Position numbers and translations under genes: made by a program. Below, piece by piece: positions 16,844-24,551 of a stretch of 64,000 nucleotides of DNA (within the stretch, counting starts at the first letter, position 1; each line of letters begins with the position of its first letter). Source of the DNA: Sphingobacterium sp. PCS056 (lineage in GTDB: Bacteria; Bacteroidota; Bacteroidia; Sphingobacteriales; Sphingobacteriaceae); assembly GCF_023273895.1 (NCBI RefSeq), contig NZ_CP096883.1:4712001-4776000 (forward strand), given 5' to 3'. The notes under the pieces were generated by a model, which searched no databases, had not been told where the DNA came from, and saw only the letters and a list, made by a program, of their open reading frames with translations.

Positions 16844-19800
16844 ATGAAAAATATATTTAACAACACCATTGCCAGACGTTGGCTTGTTTTGGCACTTTTT
16901 ATTCTACTAACCTTCTTTGGATATTACTCTTGGACACAATTATCGATTGAAGCTTACCCTGATATTGGCGATGTGAGTTCACAAATTGTAACCCAAGTAC
17001 CTGGACTTGCTGCCGAGGAGGTTGAGCAACAAATCACTATTCCGATAGAGCGTGCTATCAATGGTTTACCTGGCATGCATGTCATGCGCAGCAAAAGCAC
17101 CTTTGGTCTCTCTATGGTTACGATCGTTTTCCAAGATGGAACAGACGATTATTTCGCACGCACACGCATTCAGGAACGTTTGACGGACTTAGCATTACCC
17201 TATCAAGCTGTGCCCAGTCTGGATCCACTTACCTCTCCGACAGGAGAGATATTTCGTTATATCATCGAAAGCAAATCACATGATTTGCGCGCACTCACAG
17301 ATTTGCAGACTTTCGTTATTATTCCGCGGATCAAACAAGTGTCCGGAGTTGTCGATGTCACCAATTTTGGGGGAATTACCACCCAATTTCAGATTGAGAT
17401 CGATCCGCAGAAACTTGAGCACTATGGTATTGCCTTAAGCGAAGTCGTTCATAAAATCGAAGCAAATAATACCAATGCAGGTGGAAGTGTCATGAACAGA
17501 GGCGACCAATCTTATGTAGTCCGAGGAATTGGATTGGTCCGAACACTGGAAGACATCGGCCAGATAGTTGTCAAATCACAACAGGGAACAGCCATTTTCA
17601 TGAAAGATATCGGTCAGATCAAATATGGACATTTGGAAAGAAAAGGCGCTTTGGGATACTCAGATAAACGTGGAGCAAATTACTCGGATAATATTGAAGG
17701 AATAGTACTCTTGTTAAAAGGTCAAAATCCATCTCTTGTTTTAGAGGGAGTCAACGAAGCCATAGATGAATTAAACAGCAGCATTTTACCAAATGGCGTA
17801 CAGATTCATGCTTTTATGGACCGTACAGATCTGATCAATACCACACTCAACACCGTTTCGCATACCTTATTAGAAGGAATGGCGTTGGTCATTATTGTAC
17901 TGATCGTATTTCTGGGAAGCTGGCGTGGGGCATTGTTAGTTGCGATTACCATTCCTGTTGCTTTGCTGACTGCATTTATTCTCATGCATTTTACCCATGT
18001 GCCTGCCAATCTCTTATCATTGGGAGCAATTGATTTTGGTATTATCGTCGATGGAGCCATTGTCATGATGGAAGCTATTTTGAAAAAAAGAGAAGAGAAT
18101 GAGCAAGCAGAGTTAACAGAATCAGGTGTAGCTTCATTGGTCAAGCAAATGGCAAAACCTATATTTTTTGCGACCATTATTATCATCACCGCTTATATCC
18201 CATTATTTGCTTTTGAGCGTGTAGAGAAGAAATTATTTACCCCTATGGCATTTACCGTAGGTTACGCCTTATTTGGAGCATTATTAGTGGCGCTGTTTCT
18301 GATCCCAGGAATAGCTTACGTTGTCTACCGCAAACCGCAAAAAGTATATCACAATAGATGGTTAGCAAATTTGACAACAGGCTATCATAGACAAGTCGAA
18401 AAACTATTAAAGAAACCAAAAACCGTCATTTTTCCTCTGGTAATTATATTTTCAGGTGCACTAGTGCTCACCGCTACCGTCGGTAAAGATTTTCTTCCAC
18501 CCTTGGACGAAGGTTCTATCTGGTTGCAAGTATCGCTTCCACCGGGTATCACGGTCGAGAGATCAAAAGAAATGAGTGATGCACTACGTACACGAACACT
18601 CCAATTTGATGAAGTGACCTATATGATGGTTCAAGCAGGTCGAAATGATGATGGCACAGATGCCTGGACACCCTCACACTTTGAGTGCAGCATTGGTTTA
18701 CTTCCCTATAAACAGTGGAAAGGTGGTAAGACTAAGGCTGATCTCATCGAAGAATTAGCAGCCGCATATGCAGAGATGCCCGGATATGATGTCGCTTTTT
18801 CTCAGCCGATGATCGATGGGGTCATGGATAAAATAGCGGGAGCACACAGTGAACTGGTCGTAAAAATATATGGCGAGGATTTCAAAGAGATACGCCGCAT
18901 TGCGGAAGAAGTGATGTTTACATTACATCAAGTTAAAGGAGCTGTGGATTTGGCTATTGACCAAGAACCACCCTTACCTCAGTTACAAATTAAAGCAGAC
19001 CGCACTAAAATAGCACAATATGGTTTAAATGTAGCTGATGTTTCAGAGCTTATTGAAACTGCGATTGGAGGAAAGGCAATTTCACAAATATATCAAGAAG
19101 GAAAAGTATACGATATCATCTGCCGTTATCAGGAAGAAAGTCGAAATACACCTGAAAAAATAGGTGCCTTGATGCTCACAAGTGAATCAGGAATGAAGAT
19201 CCCCTTGGCACAAATTGCAACGATCAAGCTCCATACCGGAGAAAGTACGATTGCTCGTGAGATGAACAAAAGACACTTAACCGTACGGCTAAACCTTCGA
19301 GGCAATGATCTGACGTCTTTTCTCAAAGAAGCGCAATTAGCGATAGAAAAAAATATCCGATATGATCATGATCAGATCAAAATAAAATGGGGAGGACAAT
19401 TTGAGAACCAACATCGCGCCTATCAACATTTGTCGGTCATTGTTCCGATGGCATTAATGATTATGTTTATTCTTCTTTATGGAGCATTTGGGAGTTTCGC
19501 CCAGGCAGGATTGCTTATGAGTGTCGTACCACTTGCTATTTTTGGAGGTATGCTCGCGCTCCATGTACGTGGAATGACCCTTAATGTATCGTCCGTGGTA
19601 GGATTTATAGCCCTATTTGGTGTCGCGATCCAGAATGGGGTACTGATGATCACGCAATTCAATACCTTAAGGAAAAATGGATATTCACTTCAGGAAGCTG
19701 TTACTATGGGTTCACAACACCGCTTTAGACCAGTTATCATGACGGCAACTGTAGCGATCTTAGGTCTTTTACCGGCATCACTCGCCACTGGAATTGGTTC

Positions 19801-19951
19801 CGATGTACAGAGGCCTTTAGCAACAGTAATTGTTTATGGGTTATTCTTTGCAACAGTGATTACCCTATATGCGCTGCCATCATTATACTACCTCATGGAA
19901 AAGAAAAATGCAGCTCAAATAGCGCATGAAAACCTTCACCAAAAATCATAA
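16844..19951 (+). CDS. Heavy-metal efflux RND transporter (CzcA/CusA family)
   Basis: The 1035-residue pump is full length for the HME-RND family. The N-terminal helix is followed by EAYPDIGDVSSQIVTQVPG, which is family-typical. Two large periplasmic loops and the twelve-helix pattern are intact. The fourth-helix motif reads GAIDFGIIVDGAIVMMEA, giving D397, D403 and E410, equivalent to the proton-relay acidic residues of CzcA. The DFG-x3-DGA form is associated with divalent-cation pumps (zinc, cobalt, nickel, cadmium) rather than Cu/Ag pumps, although the final VEN is MEA here. It exports metal from periplasm or cytosol using proton motive force. It lies in a run with its adaptor upstream and outer-membrane channel 5 bp downstream. 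Confidence 0.94.
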   Translation: MKNIFNNTIARRWLVLALFILLTFFGYYSWTQLSIEAYPDIGDVSSQIVTQVPGLAAEEVEQQITIPIERAINGLPGMHVMRSKSTFGLSMVTIVFQDGTDDYFARTRIQERLTDLALPYQAVPSLDPLTSPTGEIFRYIIESKSHDLRALTDLQTFVIIPRIKQVSGVVDVTNFGGITTQFQIEIDPQKLEHYGIALSEVVHKIEANNTNAGGSVMNRGDQSYVVRGIGLVRTLEDIGQIVVKSQQGTAIFMKDIGQIKYGHLERKGALGYSDKRGANYSDNIEGIVLLLKGQNPSLVLEGVNEAIDELNSSILPNGVQIHAFMDRTDLINTTLNTVSHTLLEGMALVIIVLIVFLGSWRGALLVAITIPVALLTAFILMHFTHVPANLLSLGAIDFGIIVDGAIVMMEAILKKREENEQAELTESGVASLVKQMAKPIFFATIIIITAYIPLFAFERVEKKLFTPMAFTVGYALFGALLVALFLIPGIAYVVYRKPQKVYHNRWLANLTTGYHRQVEKLLKKPKTVIFPLVIIFSGALVLTATVGKDFLPPLDEGSIWLQVSLPPGITVERSKEMSDALRTRTLQFDEVTYMMVQAGRNDDGTDAWTPSHFECSIGLLPYKQWKGGKTKADLIEELAAAYAEMPGYDVAFSQPMIDGVMDKIAGAHSELVVKIYGEDFKEIRRIAEEVMFTLHQVKGAVDLAIDQEPPLPQLQIKADRTKIAQYGLNVADVSELIETAIGGKAISQIYQEGKVYDIICRYQEESRNTPEKIGALMLTSESGMKIPLAQIATIKLHTGESTIAREMNKRHLTVRLNLRGNDLTSFLKEAQLAIEKNIRYDHDQIKIKWGGQFENQHRAYQHLSVIVPMALMIMFILLYGAFGSFAQAGLLMSVVPLAIFGGMLALHVRGMTLNVSSVVGFIALFGVAIQNGVLMITQFNTLRKNGYSLQEAVTMGSQHRFRPVIMTATVAILGLLPASLATGIGSDVQRPLATVIVYGLFFATVITLYALPSLYYLMEKKNAAQIAHENLHQKS

Positions 19952-19956
19952 AAATC

Positions 19957-21270
19957 ATGCTTAACAATATGACCATAGTTAAAAATTTACTGTTATCCAC
20001 CTACTGGACTTTGTTGCTCTTGGCTCTTGTACCGATTCAGGCTCAAGTTGTGGTAGATACCACTTTTCATAAAAAAATAATGACCTATTCGGACTATATA
20101 GAAGCCGTGGCTCAAAACAACCTATCCTATGCAGCAGAAAAATTAAACATTAATATAGCTCAAGCAGCTATTGAAAAGGCTAAAATAATACCTGACCCAG
20201 CATTCAATACCGGATTATTCAATAACGATCAACAGCATATGAAAATGGGGTATGGTTATGATATCGGGTTAGATTGGACATTAGAGCTTGGCGGTAAACG
20301 AAAAGCTCGAATAGATCTGGCAAAAAGTGAATCGGAATTAGCGCAATATGCATTGCAGGATTTTTTTCAGCGTCTGCGAGCAGAAGCTACCATGCACTAT
20401 TTGACAGCTCTACATCAGGAACAACTCGTTAAACTGCAACTCAGCTCTTATGAAGCTCTGGATCAATTAGCAAAATCCGACAGTGTCCGTGAAAAATTAG
20501 GTGCAATTACTGCTATAGATGCCACACAAAGTAAACTCGAAGCGGCATCCATGTGGAATCAAGTTATCCAGTCCATTGGTCATTGGAAATCCGCTCTTGG
20601 AAACTTAGACTTGCTAATGGGCAGCAAGCGAATAGCAGCCGTCACGTCAACAAGCGGAGATTTTTCAACCTTCAATAGGAATTTTCATCTGCATGACTTG
20701 ATCGAACAAGCGCAGTTGTACCGCTCCGATCTACTTTACGCCTTGCAACATCAAGATGCTTCGCAAAAAATGTTAAAACTGGCAAACGTCAATCGGATCA
20801 TTGATCTCGGTATCAATACGGGATTAACCCGCAATGCTGCAGCCCGTAATGAGATCGCACCAAGTCCTGCATTCACAGCAACCAACATCGGTATCAGTAT
20901 TCCATTAAAATTTTCAAATAAGCAAAAGGGAGAATTGAAAGAAGCTTATTATGCCCAACAGCAATCCGCAGTACAATACAAGCAGATCGAACTTCAGGTG
21001 CACACAGAAGTAATAAACGCCTATTATCAATATGAAGCAACACAAAAGCAACTCCAACAGTTTAATACTGGATTACTCCAAAATGCTGAAGCTATTTTAA
21101 AGGGAAAACGCTATAGTTATGAACGAGGCGAATCCAGCTTATTAGAAGTGCTGCTTGCACAGCGTACCTATATAGAAATCCAGCAACATTATTACGAAAC
21201 ACTTTTTAACAATGCGGCCGCACTTGTGGAGCTAGAACGATCTGCTGGAATATGGGATATCCATTTTTAA
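19957..21270 (+). CDS. TolC-family outer-membrane efflux channel (CzcC/CusC-like)
   Basis: The 437-residue protein has a signal peptide (about residues 1-30, ending IQAQ). Two outer-membrane efflux repeats follow, each with a long helical hairpin: AQNNLSYAAEKLNINIAQAA then PDPAFNTGLF in the first half, and YRSDLLYALQHQDASQKMLK then STPLKF-like strands in the second. ELGGKRKARIDLAKSE is characteristic of metal-efflux channels. It lacks a lipobox. It begins 5 bp after the RND stop and completes the tripartite pump. No strong terminator follows; only a 5-bp AAAAG/CTTTT hairpin is seen about 20 bp downstream. Confidence 0.92.
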   Translation: MLNNMTIVKNLLLSTYWTLLLLALVPIQAQVVVDTTFHKKIMTYSDYIEAVAQNNLSYAAEKLNINIAQAAIEKAKIIPDPAFNTGLFNNDQQHMKMGYGYDIGLDWTLELGGKRKARIDLAKSESELAQYALQDFFQRLRAEATMHYLTALHQEQLVKLQLSSYEALDQLAKSDSVREKLGAITAIDATQSKLEAASMWNQVIQSIGHWKSALGNLDLLMGSKRIAAVTSTSGDFSTFNRNFHLHDLIEQAQLYRSDLLYALQHQDASQKMLKLANVNRIIDLGINTGLTRNAAARNEIAPSPAFTATNIGISIPLKFSNKQKGELKEAYYAQQQSAVQYKQIELQVHTEVINAYYQYEATQKQLQQFNTGLLQNAEAILKGKRYSYERGESSLLEVLLAQRTYIEIQQHYYETLFNNAAALVELERSAGIWDIHF

Positions 21271-21435
21271 CGATCTTGATGAAAAAGGAGCACTTTTATA
21301 GTATAAATCTTCCAACATTATTGGATAGTGGGGTACATAACGGCACAAAATCAAGCAAAAAAGAAGAGCTAAAATGGTCAATTAAAAAATATTCTCCCTC
21401 AAAATAAACGTTTTAAAGAATATTCACAACATATA

Positions 21436-21467
21436 CTTGGCATATATCAGGTATTTTTCTACCTTTG
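21436..21467 (+). promoter_or_regulatory. Bacteroidota-type promoter of tRNA-Lys copy 2
   Basis: CTTG at 21436-21439 (one mismatch to TTTG) is followed after 20 bp by TACCTTTG (TAnnTTTG) at 21460-21467. The spacing is the same as upstream of tRNA-Lys copy 1, and both are followed by GCATCACT. Confidence 0.7.
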
Positions 21468-21508
21468 CATCACTCCAAACAACGAAGGAAACTTCAAAAA
21501 AAGAGTAA

Positions 21509-21581
21509 GATTCCGTAGCTCAGCTGGTAGAGCAATACACTTTTAATGTATGGGTCCTGGGTTCGAATCCCAGCGGGATCA
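21509..21581 (+). tRNA. tRNA-Lys (anticodon TTT), copy 2
   Basis: This 73-nt gene is identical base for base to 1521-1593, with the same cloverleaf, TTT anticodon and no encoded CCA. It is followed by a terminator and then by repeated copies of its own 3' end. Confidence 0.97.
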
Positions 21582-21585
21582 CAAG

Positions 21586-21615
21586 AAAGCTTCACAGAAA
21601 TGTGAGGCTTTTTTT
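21586..21615 (+). terminator. Terminator of tRNA-Lys copy 2 (repeat unit 1)
   Basis: AAAGC-T-TCACA pairs with TGTGA-G-GCTTT around a GAAA tetraloop and runs into seven T residues. Confidence 0.85.
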
Positions 21616-21724
21616 GTACCCAATGGGATGAGAACAGAAGCGTTGGGATGGGTTCGACCTTTTTCATTGCGGACATGCGTTTGGGGTATGTGGGTCGCAA
21701 TAAATCCCAGCGGGATCACAACAA

Positions 21725-21754
21725 AAAGCTTCACAGAAATGTGAGGCTTTTTTT
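21725..21754 (+). terminator. Terminator inside repeat unit 2
   Basis: This is the same hairpin as in unit 1 (AAAGCTTCACA-GAAA-TGTGAGGCTTT) followed by a T tract, copied with the tandem repeat. Confidence 0.8.
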
Positions 21755-21859
21755 GTATCCAATGGGATGAGAACAGAAGCGTTGGGATGGGTTCGACCTT
21801 TTTCATTGCGGACATGCGTTTGGGGTATGTGGGTCGCAATAAATCCCAGCGGGATCACA

Positions 21860-21897
21860 AACAAGAAAAGCTAATCTTGCGATTAGCTTTTCTTGTT
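21860..21897 (+). terminator. Long terminator hairpin after the third tRNA 3'-end copy
   Basis: The arms AACAAGAAAAGCTAATC and GATTAGCTTTTCTTGTT form a perfect 17-bp stem with a TTGC loop. The core is the reverse complement of the terminator after tRNA-Lys copy 1 (1599-1628). It probably was the original terminator of this tRNA before the repeats arose. Confidence 0.8.
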
Positions 21898-22005
21898 TAT
21901 AGTCAGAGAACTTCCTATAGTAATGACCCGTTTTAATGCAAAAAGAATAGGAAAATTGCATGTTAATCGGTTATCGAGAACATACTATTCTATGATAACC
22001 AAAAA

Positions 22006-22019
22006 AGGGATATCACCCT
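22006..22019 (-). terminator. Short terminator after the retropepsin-like gene
   Basis: On the minus strand AGGG-TGATAT-CCCT is followed by a run of six T residues, immediately after the stop codon at 22023. The stem is only 4 bp, so this is tentative. Confidence 0.4.
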
Positions 22020-22022
22020 GAT

Positions 22023-23309
22023 TTAATACAGATAAAGATTTCCGATTTGAAAATTAAACACGACCCTAAATTGCTTTAAAAATGGTGTACCAAGTAGTCC
22101 CACCATTGGTAATTGCTCGTCCCCTTTACCTGCACCAATAGCTTGATCTGTAATGACGGTTGACATAGGCACTAAAGTCAGTGGTCCTACCTGCGCTTCC
22201 TCCAGATGTGCCACTTCACTGATCAATTGCCTATTACCAACACCCAATAGGCTGGTCGTTTTTCCTTCAAATCTAAGATAAGTCTTGAGGTCATGTACAA
22301 CTTCTTGCTTGAGTAAATTAGTATTTGCACCACAATCTATACCCATTGGATAAGGTTTCCCGTCAATATTGATATCAACGATAGGGATATGCCTTCTCAT
22401 TCTGATAGGAATAGTAGCAAGGGGCTCGCCATGCCTAAAAGATATGCCGGTTAAATGCCCCGCTCGATCCACACGTTCAAAAAGGAGTTCTTGCTGATCA
22501 TAATCTATAGATAATTGAAAACCGCTAAAGATACCGAAGCCCATTAAACCAAAAAGTGGTCCAACCATTAATTCTTCCTGATCCATCTCATCCAACGACA
22601 CCGCTGCTGCATCCAGAGATTTGATGATCATATCGCCCCAGATCAAGTGATTCCCAAGAGACCAATTCACGTCCGACATGTTGCCCCCCATACCCGTAAA
22701 ATCCAGAGTGACATCTTTATTGATCGCATGATCCGGCACATATTTCTTTCTAAGCATAATCGTAGGAGCCCCAGAATCGAACATAAAAAATCCATCCATA
22801 CCGTTTAATTTAGCTGGAACATAGATTAAGTCATTGACCAACTTAAACTTGACACGCATCGTATCAGGGATCATTGTATTGGACAATGCTGCCGCAAGTG
22901 CTTGTGCCGGATTGGCAGTTAATTTAACCTTAATAATACCTAATTCGATTAGTTTACCATCTTTGTTAAAAGTAAATGTAGGCCGACCGCGCCCCCCATT
23001 TTTGTAGTTCACCAATAGCGAAACGAAGTGATTTCCAGTTAACATCCTCTGGTCTGTAATCCAATCATAGGAATCAATGCCTTGGAAATTAGCAAGAATA
23101 TCTGGAAGAACTTGCTGCTTATCAATTGTTGCAGGCAAATTACCTATTTGACAAGAGTCGGCCATCATTTCCAATAGCCCACTACTATTTTTAGTATTTA
23201 GTAAAACAATGATTTTTTGGATATCCCTATGTACGACGTGCTCTTGCGCATGACAAAACCCGATTAGAGCGACGTATAAAATCAAGACCTCGACTATTTT
23301 TTTTCCCAT
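22023..23309 (-). CDS. Secreted retropepsin-like aspartyl protease family protein, two protease-like halves
   Basis: The 428-residue protein has a signal peptide (about 1-22, ending CHAQ). Residues 25-130 resemble an NTF2-like fold (SSGLLEMMADSCQIG ... FVSLLVNYKNGGRGRPTF). Two retropepsin-like motifs follow. FMFDSGAPTIMLRKKY has the classic D-S-G (Asp178), while MGIDCGANTNLL has D-C-G (Asp325), where Ser/Thr is normally found. Each half also has a later hydrophobic LGxx-type segment (GLMGFGIFSG; LLGTPFLKQF). A periplasmic or exported protease or peptide-binding role is likely. It is the last gene of a leftward group with TlpA-like and S41 proteins, but a terminator (23337-23371) separates it from them. 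The substrate is unknown. Confidence 0.75.
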   Translation of the reverse strand: MGKKIVEVLILYVALIGFCHAQEHVVHRDIQKIIVLLNTKNSSGLLEMMADSCQIGNLPATIDKQQVLPDILANFQGIDSYDWITDQRMLTGNHFVSLLVNYKNGGRGRPTFTFNKDGKLIELGIIKVKLTANPAQALAAALSNTMIPDTMRVKFKLVNDLIYVPAKLNGMDGFFMFDSGAPTIMLRKKYVPDHAINKDVTLDFTGMGGNMSDVNWSLGNHLIWGDMIIKSLDAAAVSLDEMDQEELMVGPLFGLMGFGIFSGFQLSIDYDQQELLFERVDRAGHLTGISFRHGEPLATIPIRMRRHIPIVDINIDGKPYPMGIDCGANTNLLKQEVVHDLKTYLRFEGKTTSLLGVGNRQLISEVAHLEEAQVGPLTLVPMSTVITDQAIGAGKGDEQLPMVGLLGTPFLKQFRVVFNFQIGNLYLY

Positions 23310-23336
23310 ATCAAACCGAATAAAATGATTATTTAT

Positions 23337-23371
23337 AAAAAAAAGAAGAGCCGCTTGGAGAGGCGGCTCTT
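23337..23371 (-). terminator. Terminator after the TlpA-like gene
   Basis: The minus-strand stem AAGAGCCGC/GCGGCTCTT (arms 23346-23354 and 23363-23371, 8-nt loop) is followed by a T-rich run (complement of 23336-23345). Confidence 0.85.
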
Positions 23372-23406
23372 TCCTTTCTAACTAGATGTTTATGAAGGTT
23401 ACTCGA

Positions 23407-24549
23407 TTACTTTCCAAATATTTCAGCGAGCTTTTTATCCAACTCGTCACCGCGCAAATATTTCGCAATGATCTTGCCGTTTGGATCCACTAAAAAGTTC
23501 ATGGGGATTGCCTTAACTTCATACATCATACCAGCTTCGTTTTCCCAACCTTTCAGGTCACCTACTTGCTTCCAAGTCAGTCCATCATCTTGGATAGCCT
23601 TCAACCATTTTGCTTTATCCGCGGCTTTATCCATCGATACGCCCAAGATTTCAAAACCTTCTTTTTGGTATTTTGCATAAGACTTGACCAGATTCGGATT
23701 CTCACGGCGACATGGTGCACACCACGATGCCCAAAAATCGATCAGTACATATTTACCTCGGTAGTCGGACAATTTAACTGGTTTACCATCTATATCAGGC
23801 TGTGTAAAATCTTGCGCCTCTATACCTTCACTTGTTTTCTTCAGTAAAGCAATCCGCTTGGCTAAATCCTTACCCAAAACTGAGTTTTGTAAACTTGGAT
23901 CCAACGTTAGAAATACTTCTTCAGCTTTAATAGCGTTAAATTCTGGAGGTAAAGTCGAATTAAACGCCATCAATGCCATATAGCTTTTTGGGTTTTTTGC
24001 GACATAATCCATTTTAGCATCAATAGCCGCTCGATCCACGACCTGAGCACGCTCCTCCAAAGATTTGATGAAAGCAGGATCCTGTTGATCAGCCAAAGAT
24101 TTGGATCTATACTCCTTTTCCAAAGCCTCATACTGGTCGTAGATCGGTTTCAACAATACAGTGACTTTCTCATTCTCCGCATTTAGTGGTGAACCGGAAA
24201 TTTTCGCGTTTTTTATGGAGTCCGCAGATACAAATTTAATAGTAGCCCCTTCGATCAAAAAAGCAAGTATGTCCTGTTTTGGCGGTTTTGCAGGATCAAA
24301 AGGTGCATTGTCGTGGATAATACGCAAATGCGCTTCCATAGGTGAAGGGATACTACCTTTAAATTCGAACTTACCATTTTTAATATCAACAGAATCGATA
24401 CGTACTTTTTCGTCGTAATTTAAACGCAAATATGCTTTTGCTGGCTGGTCCAATTTACCAACAGTCCCCTGCAGCGTATAATTTTGCTGTGCAAATCCAA
24501 AAGCAGGTAAAGCTACAGCTAGCATTAAAGCCCATTTCATATTTTTCAT
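23407..24549 (-). CDS. TlpA/ResA-like thiol-disulfide oxidoreductase with N-terminal DUF4369-type domain
   Basis: The 380-residue protein has a signal peptide (1-20, ending GFAQ). The N-terminal region (about 22-120; YTLQGTVGKL ... YLRLNYDEKVRIDSVDIKNGKFEFKG) is the beta domain usual in Bacteroidota TlpA-like proteins (DUF4369). A helical linker (120-235) leads to a thioredoxin-fold AhpC/TSA domain with DFWASWCAPCRRE; the redox pair is C277/C280, with a cis-Pro in KAIPMNF. It should reduce or exchange disulfides in the periplasm. It starts 2 bp after the S41 protease stop, so it is in the same transcript, and a strong terminator follows. Confidence 0.92.
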   Translation of the reverse strand: MKNMKWALMLAVALPAFGFAQQNYTLQGTVGKLDQPAKAYLRLNYDEKVRIDSVDIKNGKFEFKGSIPSPMEAHLRIIHDNAPFDPAKPPKQDILAFLIEGATIKFVSADSIKNAKISGSPLNAENEKVTVLLKPIYDQYEALEKEYRSKSLADQQDPAFIKSLEERAQVVDRAAIDAKMDYVAKNPKSYMALMAFNSTLPPEFNAIKAEEVFLTLDPSLQNSVLGKDLAKRIALLKKTSEGIEAQDFTQPDIDGKPVKLSDYRGKYVLIDFWASWCAPCRRENPNLVKSYAKYQKEGFEILGVSMDKAADKAKWLKAIQDDGLTWKQVGDLKGWENEAGMMYEVKAIPMNFLVDPNGKIIAKYLRGDELDKKLAEIFGK

Positions 24550-24551
24550 CT

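Larger units (their letters stand above)
21566..21860 (+). repeat. Tandem repeat of about 138 bp carrying the 3' end of tRNA-Lys
   Basis: Unit 1 spans 21566-21702 (137 bp) and unit 2 spans 21703-21841 (139 bp); they are nearly identical. A third unit starts at 21842 and is cut after about 19 bp by a different terminator. Each unit begins with the last 16 nt of the tRNA (AATCCCAGCGGGATCA) plus CAA. Units 1 and 2 then carry a terminator hairpin and about 90 bp of non-tRNA sequence. Upstream of copies 2 and 3, TGGGTCGCAATAAATCCCA looks like a decayed T-arm. The layout closely parallels the E. coli tyrT repeats, which also begin with the tRNA 3' end, although the sequences are unrelated. Confidence 0.93.

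Noticed and set aside
21494..21864. Several overlapping ORFs on both strands (60-86 codons) in the tRNA-Lys repeat region
   Set aside because: They are translations of tRNA sequence, terminators and the tandem repeat; their protein repetition comes from the DNA repeat.
21509..21897. Integrated mobile element bounded by tRNA 3'-end copies
   Set aside because: The copies are only about 138 bp apart and hold no integrase or cargo gene, so an island is excluded, although repeated small insertions cannot be.
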